DNA of 64,000 nt. Origin: Cheiracanthium punctorium. Taxonomy: Eukaryota; Arthropoda; Arachnida; Araneae; Cheiracanthiidae. Each line of letters starts with the position of its first letter. Within the stretch, counting starts at the first letter, position 1. The notes under the pieces are model-generated. The model saw only the letters and a program-made list of their open reading frames with translations. It was not told the origin of the DNA and made no database searches. This document shows positions 59,362 through 64,000 of this stretch, one piece after another. The stretch covers positions 113,675 to 177,674 of the forward strand of contig JAWZYV010013015.1 in NCBI GenBank assembly GCA_038373885.1, read 5' to 3'. A program made the translations under genes and the position numbers.

Positions 59362-59490
59362 CTGAAAGACGTTCCCGCTGAATTTTTCGCAGTGTAAAAG
59401 TGATCAGCTGATGCAAGTGAAATACATCAGGCGCCTCTACATCTAGCAAGACGCTGTAACTTTCAAACACCAGCTGAGGATTGGCCTGGG
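59362..59490 (-). CDS. Candidate exon, minus strand, unrecognised product
   Basis: The minus strand reads QLVFESYSVLLDVEAPDVFH then LHQLITFTLRKIQRERLS and ends at a donor-like GTAACT. It is an amphipathic, protein-like sequence. A diverged inverted copy lies at 58,671-58,790. I recognise no family. It may be a duplicated host exon or a captured fragment. Confidence 0.3.
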
Positions 59491-59658
59491 TGCCTACACC
59501 CACTGCTACTCTGTCAGCTGACGTTTACTTTCTTTACTTACAATATAAAATGAACCCGTGTAAAAAATCTCAGACTTTTTGCGATGATGAGCCTAAAATG
59601 TCAGCTGGTTCCCGAACTACTAGGCTTGGGTCAGAAGTATGGGTCTAAATGGGGGCCC

Positions 59659-59940
59659 TGTTCTGTATTAGTTGTATTTAACCTCCTTGGCGCGCTTGCC
59701 GTCTGACGCCAACGCGCCAACACTATTTGAACGGGTTGCAACCCTTCTCTGTATTTTTTCTTCAGATTCAGATTTGATCTCATATTGTACGGATGCTCCC
59801 AGCAGCTCCTTCATTTGAACCCTAGTTCAAAACTTTAAGTAACAAAACTGCCCCTTGGCAGTAACTGTTATTACAATCTACAAAAATAAAATATCTTACT
59901 AATTAAATACAGTCCACTGTTTACCTGAAGGCTCCCGACA
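59659..59940 (+). repeat. Putative 5' LTR of a BEL/Pao element
   Basis: It starts TGTTCTG and ends CCCGACA, directly before a primer-binding-site-like sequence. It contains an AATAAAAT polyadenylation signal near 59,886. The 3' LTR lies beyond the window, so the left limit is inferred from TG...CA ends only. Confidence 0.5.
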
Positions 59941-59942
59941 TT

Positions 59943-59960
59943 TGGTCCTTGGACCAGCCG
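59943..59960 (+). promoter_or_regulatory. Primer-binding site of the BEL/Pao element
   Basis: TGGTCCTTGGACCAGCC lies two bases after the putative LTR. TGG plus the following bases would pair with a tRNA 3' CCA end. In BEL elements gag follows closely, as here. Confidence 0.5.
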
Positions 59961-59974
59961 GAGCAACTAGCGTA

Positions 59975-61282
59975 ATGTCAAATTTAACAAGCTTAAATCG
60001 CCAGAAAGGCGTTCTCGAAGGAAAAATAAATAAACTCTGCGACTTTACGAAGAACTTAAACCTAGCAGATCAAGATGCTGATGAAGCGGCAATATTACTT
60101 AGAAGCAAGCTAAAAGGAGCAACGGATTTAAAAAACAACGTTGCGGATCTCGTTCGTTCCTACACCCTACTGCCAGAAAAAACAGATGTGACGGAGGCCT
60201 TAGCATCGTCAGCCGAACTAGAAGAGAAGCTCGAGGAAGCAGAGGTAGGCTTAATGATTTTACTCTCTAAGTTTGACTCTAATAAAAACAAAAGTGAAAT
60301 CCCTACCTCTCATGTGAGTAACTTTAAAATTCCCGACTTACCGTTACCACTATTTTCGGGAAAATATGAAGATTTCCAAAACTTTAAAGCTCAGTTTACA
60401 TCAATTATTGGAAATAATAAAGATTTAAGCCCAACTCAGCAACTATGCTATCTGAAGGGCTGTCTAAGAGGAGAAGTTAAAAGATTAGAATCGGCCCAAG
60501 ATACATATGAATCACTTTGGTCTTCTCTAGAAGAGAGATATGAAAATAAACGAGCAGTCATTGATTGCCACATTGTAAAATTATTAAATCTCTCAAGGGT
60601 CCCAGACTCACCGAATCAATTAATGCAAATGATTGATAACACGCGATGTAACCTACGTGCATTAAACTTATTAGAGTTTAAGTCAAATGACTTATCAGAT
60701 ATATTAATTATGCACATTTTGTTCCAAAAACTGGATCCAGAAGTACGAAAAAGTTTCGAAATGAAACTGAGTAAAAATGAAATTCCGAAGTTAGAAAACT
60801 TCTTAAGCTTTTTGGAAGAACGTAGCAGAATTTTGCAGGGATATTTTCCCGAGAAAAAGAAATCTATTTTCATTGCTAAACCTAGCAATAAGCCAACTCC
60901 TCAGAGATCATTCTTAACGAACACAAAATCGAACTGCGTATTAAACTGTAACGAGAAGCATTCTCTTTATAGATGTCATAAATTTAGAGAAATGAATGTC
61001 TCTAATCGAGCTGATATAGTAAAAAAATTCAACCTCTGTGTTTCATGCCTTAATAAGCATTCCTCTCCTTGTTTATCAAAAAACTGCTGTTTTTTATGCA
61101 AATCGAAAAGCCACAATTCTCTCCTGCATAATCCACTTGAACATAATGAATCATCGCCTATCTGCGAGGCGCCACACCCCCCCCTCGACCACTCAAGAGT
61201 CGACTTTGTTTGTGCGGCAGAGAAAAAATTCTTGTGTAATTCTAAACACAGCTGTGATTTACTTAAGGGATTGTTTTGGTGA
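59975..61282 (+). CDS. BEL/Pao gag polyprotein N-terminal part
   Basis: I chose the ATG at 59,975 (MSNLTSLNRQKGVLEGKINK). The frame is open upstream only through the primer site from a TTG. The order is an N-terminal coiled helical region (about residues 1-100), then the DUF1759 capsid block starting LPLPLFSGKYEDFQNFKAQF (about 125-300) with the W-x-x-L-x-x-R-Y region, then a Cys/His-rich zinc region (about 320-390: CNEKHSLYRCHKF, CVSCLNKHSSPC, CCFLCKSKSHNSLLH). Structural role: forms the particle and packages the RNA. The frame ends at 61,282, where pol would normally continue, so a frameshift near 61,200-61,280 separates the protease. Confidence 0.88.
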   Translation: MSNLTSLNRQKGVLEGKINKLCDFTKNLNLADQDADEAAILLRSKLKGATDLKNNVADLVRSYTLLPEKTDVTEALASSAELEEKLEEAEVGLMILLSKFDSNKNKSEIPTSHVSNFKIPDLPLPLFSGKYEDFQNFKAQFTSIIGNNKDLSPTQQLCYLKGCLRGEVKRLESAQDTYESLWSSLEERYENKRAVIDCHIVKLLNLSRVPDSPNQLMQMIDNTRCNLRALNLLEFKSNDLSDILIMHILFQKLDPEVRKSFEMKLSKNEIPKLENFLSFLEERSRILQGYFPEKKKSIFIAKPSNKPTPQRSFLTNTKSNCVLNCNEKHSLYRCHKFREMNVSNRADIVKKFNLCVSCLNKHSSPCLSKNCCFLCKSKSHNSLLHNPLEHNESSPICEAPHPPLDHSRVDFVCAAEKKFLCNSKHSCDLLKGLFW

Positions 61283-62285
61283 ATATAGGCCATTAATCGC
61301 AGCACTGGACAGTTGTTCCACAGTGAATTTACTAACCAGTTATAGAGCTGAGTTATTAGGATTGCGGTAACAAAAAACGCTCGTCTCGATCTCTGGTTTA
61401 AACGATACTGGCTTAACCGCAAAATCCTTTGTTAGTACTGAGCTCACAAACAGAAACAAAACTAAGTCGTATCACTTGGATATGTTAATAGTACCTAAAA
61501 TTGCAGAGCTTCCACCCACATTTATTCATACGTCCAATTTAAAATTACCTGAAAATATAACGCTAGCGGATAATGATTGGAATAGACCGAAGCGTATAAA
61601 CGCATTAATCGGTGCTGGTATATTTTATCAATTATTAGGTTCTCATAAAATTAAAATTGATGATTCGCAGTTAATGTTAGTTGAAACTATTTTTGGTCAC
61701 GTTGTATCGGGCGCTCTAAACACTTCAAATTCGGATATCGATACATCCGATTCATGTTTTTTAACCGTGGAATCAGAGCGTCTCGATAAAGCATTGACTG
61801 CTTTTTGGGAAGTAGAAGAGGTTGAAAATACCAAAAAGGTTGCTAGTGAAGAATTGAATTATTGTAATGAGCATTTTGAAAAAACACATTCTAGAAAGCC
61901 TGATGGCAGATATGTTGTTAAAATGCCATTCAAACCAGATTGCTCTGAAACATTGTTAGGCAGTTCCAAAGGCATTGCTTCGAAAAGGTTAAATAATTTA
62001 TGGCACAGGTTAGACCGGGATCTTACTATGAAGGAACTTTATATTGGATTTTTAGCCGAATACGAAGCCCTACACCACATGGTTGAGGTGAAAGAAAATG
62101 AGGATTGCCATGAAGGTTACTATCTTCCTCACCACGACGTTTTGCGACCAACTAGCAAAACCACGAAATTGCGGGTGGTGTTTGACGCCAGTGCCAAGAC
62201 TACACAGAAAAATTCTCTAAACGATTTGCTCTGCAAGGGGGGGGGTAATTCAAGAAGATCTCTTTTCTATTTTAATACGATTTAG
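61283..62285 (+). pseudogene. BEL/Pao protease and N-terminal reverse transcriptase, frameshifted
   Basis: A short frame before 61,370 reads LIAALDSCSTVNLLTS, an A17-type protease active-site block with D-S-C-S where D-S-G/A-S is usual. A frameshift follows near 61,365. From 61,476 the frame includes LPENITLADNDWNRPKRINA, LIGAGIFYQLL, and the Pao-type RT entry (YYLPHHDVLRPTSKTTKLRV, VFDASAK). It stops at 62,285 just after a run of nine G (62,238-62,246), an obvious slippage point. Confidence 0.8.
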
Positions 62286-63687
62286 AAAACATATTTACGC
62301 TTTCACTACAGACATTAAACAAATGTTTAGAATGATCGAATTACATCCTTCGCAAACTAAACTACAAAAAATCCTGTGGAAGGACAGTCAACACTCACCA
62401 ACAAAGGTTTTTCAATTGAATACTGTCACTTACGGCACTGCGTGTGCACCTTACTTAGCCACGCGTGTTTTGCAACAGCTCGCAATAGATGAAAGAAATG
62501 ATTTTCCTTTAGCTTCGAACATTGTACTTCGAGATTTTTACATGGATGATTGCCTATCCGGCTCATCCGATTTAGAAAGTTTTGAACAAATTCGATCAGA
62601 ACTGACTGAACTCCTTCTGAGAGGTGGCATGCAGTTGCACAAATGGTGCACAAAACAGGTTCAAAATACTGAACCCCAGACTTTTCCATTCGATCGAAAT
62701 TCGGAAGAAATTACAGTCAAAACGTTAGGCATGCTATGGAATAGTTCCAGTGACACTTTCTCGTATAAGGTTGACATCACTACAAATTGCAGTGTTACAA
62801 AGCGAGATGTACTCTCTCAAATTGCACGGATATATGACCCACTTGGCCTTCTTGGTCCAATTATTGCCCAGGCGAAAATATATATGCAACAGTTGTGGTC
62901 ATTAAAATTAGAATGGAACGAAACTTTACCCGCAGATATTTCAAAACAATGGGAAACTTTTTGCAAGGCATTACCAGACTTGGAGTCCATTAAGGTCCCA
63001 AGGTGCTTCTTGACACCCGACGTTCAGTCTGTTGTGATTAATGGATTCGCAGATGCGTCATCGGCTGCTTACGGCGCAGTTATCTACATTCAGGCTGTGT
63101 CGAACACAAATGAGTGCATGAATAAACTCCTCTGCAGTAAATCACGAGTAGCACCGATGAAAACCATGACCATTCCACGCCTTGAGCTACAAGCTTGTCT
63201 TTTGCTGTCGAAGTTGGTCCAGAAAGTCTACGAGGCCTTAAAGCTTCAAATCAACGCTGTTAGACTGTTCTCTGACTCCACCATCGCCCTTGCGTGGATC
63301 AATTCACCTCCTCATCTTTTAAAACAGTTTGTGTCAAATAGAGTGGCACAAATTCAGCTTCTCACGAAAGACTACGAATGGTACCACGTTGCTTCATCTG
63401 AAAATCCGGCGGACGTTCTATCGCGTGGACTCGATGTCAAGGCACTAATTCAGCATGACCTTTGGTGGATTGGACCGCCATTTCTCAAGGAACAATCTGT
63501 GAACTTTTCTCAAAACAGTGACTTTCCCCTGAATGATGCAGCTGCTCTTGAACTTAAACCAGTTGCTAAGACTGCCTTAACTATAACAAACTTTGATTTC
63601 ATCGACAGCCTAATTAACTTGACTAATAATTTCTGTAAACTAATTAATATTTTAGCATTTATTTTTAGATTTTACCACAATTGCTAA
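62286..63687 (+). pseudogene. BEL/Pao reverse transcriptase and RNase H
   Basis: In the new frame, FRMIELHP then TVTYGTACAPYLATR and DFYMDDCLSG give the RT palm; the catalytic YMDD is at 62,539-62,550. QIARIYDPLGLLGP is the typical Pao connection. RNase H carries ADASSAAYGAVIY and LFSDSTIALAWI, and then the VASSENPADVLSRG block. The frame is open for more than 450 codons and ends at 63,687 through a further frameshift before integrase. Confidence 0.85.
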
Positions 63688-63713
63688 AACCCTTTGTCAA
63701 AAGGATCCGGACC

Positions 63714-64000
63714 ATTAGCGATCAGTGAAATTCATTACGCGCAATCAATCCTTTTTAAACAGGTTCAGGGTAAGTATTTTTCGTCAGAAATTTCTGCACT
63801 AAAGAAAGGAGAACCTGTACCCACTTCAAGTAAGTTAAAGTTCCTTAATCCCTTTCTCGACAATGAGAACGTTATTCGTGTTGGAGGGCGAATTAATAAT
63901 TCAAATTTAAATTATGATAAAAGACATCCTATAATTCTCCCATCCAATAGCAAATTGACCAAAATTATTTTCGAGTACTTTTCCACAATAAGTAATTTTG
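63714..64000 (+). pseudogene. BEL/Pao integrase N-terminal region, cut by the window end
   Basis: The frame reads LAISEIHYAQSILFKQVQGK and later VIRVGGRINNSNLNYDKRHP then IILPSN. This is the conserved G-G-R-I/L...HP-I-I-L-P block before the HHCC zinc domain of BEL/Pao integrase. It is shifted relative to the RT frame and continues past 64,000. Confidence 0.75.

Larger units (their letters stand above)
59659..64000 (+). mobile_element. BEL/Pao LTR retrotransposon, 3' part outside the window
   Basis: Gag (with DUF1759-type capsid), A17-type protease, reverse transcriptase, RNase H and the start of integrase follow one another on the plus strand in BEL/Pao order. Several frameshifts break pol. 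The window ends within the integrase. Confidence 0.88.

Noticed and set aside
60616..61422. Minus-strand ORFs of 90 and 148 codons
   Set aside because: They are antisense shadows of BEL gag and the protease region.

Overview
The window looks like AT-rich, intron-bearing arthropod nuclear DNA that is mostly transposable elements and their remains. It has no bacterial operons, rRNA, complete tRNA or CRISPR array. A BTB fragment resembling the MATH/BTB (TDPOZ-like) proteins that are abundant in arachnids, together with Gypsy, BEL/Pao, Jockey, Tc1/mariner and hAT elements, suggests an arachnid, possibly a spider. That assignment is inference only.

Layout. 1-11.6 kb: short DNA transposons with readable 8-bp target duplications (195-370, 4547-4705, 5015-5175, 8433-9789), tRNA-derived SINEs (654-886 on the minus strand, 3544-3723 on the plus strand) and a foldback element (1523-1965). 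11.6-25.1 kb: two tail-to-tail copies (A and B) of one large, apparently non-coding element, forming a 13.5-kb imperfect palindrome. A third copy (C) lies at 47,165-52,826. All three are bounded by TAGAGCATTTCGACG-type termini. Once lineage-specific insertions and deletions are subtracted, all reduce to a core of about 5.0-5.2 kb. The copies serve as empty sites for one another, so target duplications can be read base by base for a mariner-type MITE, a piggyBac-type MITE, several hAT-type elements and a deleted hAT with a transposase remnant.

25.1-32.8 kb: a 5'-truncated Jockey-like LINE with a 9-bp target duplication, weak host-exon candidates, and a decayed mariner/Tc-type transposon. 32.8-38.4 kb: a complete Gypsy-type LTR retrotransposon with near-identical LTRs but broken reading frames. 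38.4-46.4 kb: MITEs, a CpG-rich islet, an intact Tc1-type transposon (42,121-43,626) with perfect 27-bp TIRs and a full DD34E transposase, a (TA)n tract, a 150-bp inverted repeat spanning both, and a broken, internally duplicated BTB gene fragment.

46.5-53.6 kb holds the best host-gene candidate. It is a THAP-domain gene with a CpG-rich promoter-like region, exon 1 at 46,776-46,846 and exon 2 at 53,443-53,596. Most of its 6.6-kb intron is copy C. 53.6-59.6 kb: low-complexity and unassigned sequence, a perfect 26-bp hairpin, a SINE with an 11-bp target duplication, and an inverted pair of exon-like segments. 59,659-64,000: the 5' LTR, gag and much of pol of a BEL/Pao retrotransposon that runs off the window.

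I found no clearly new biochemical system. The most unusual object is the three-copy TAGAGC element family with its palindromic pair.
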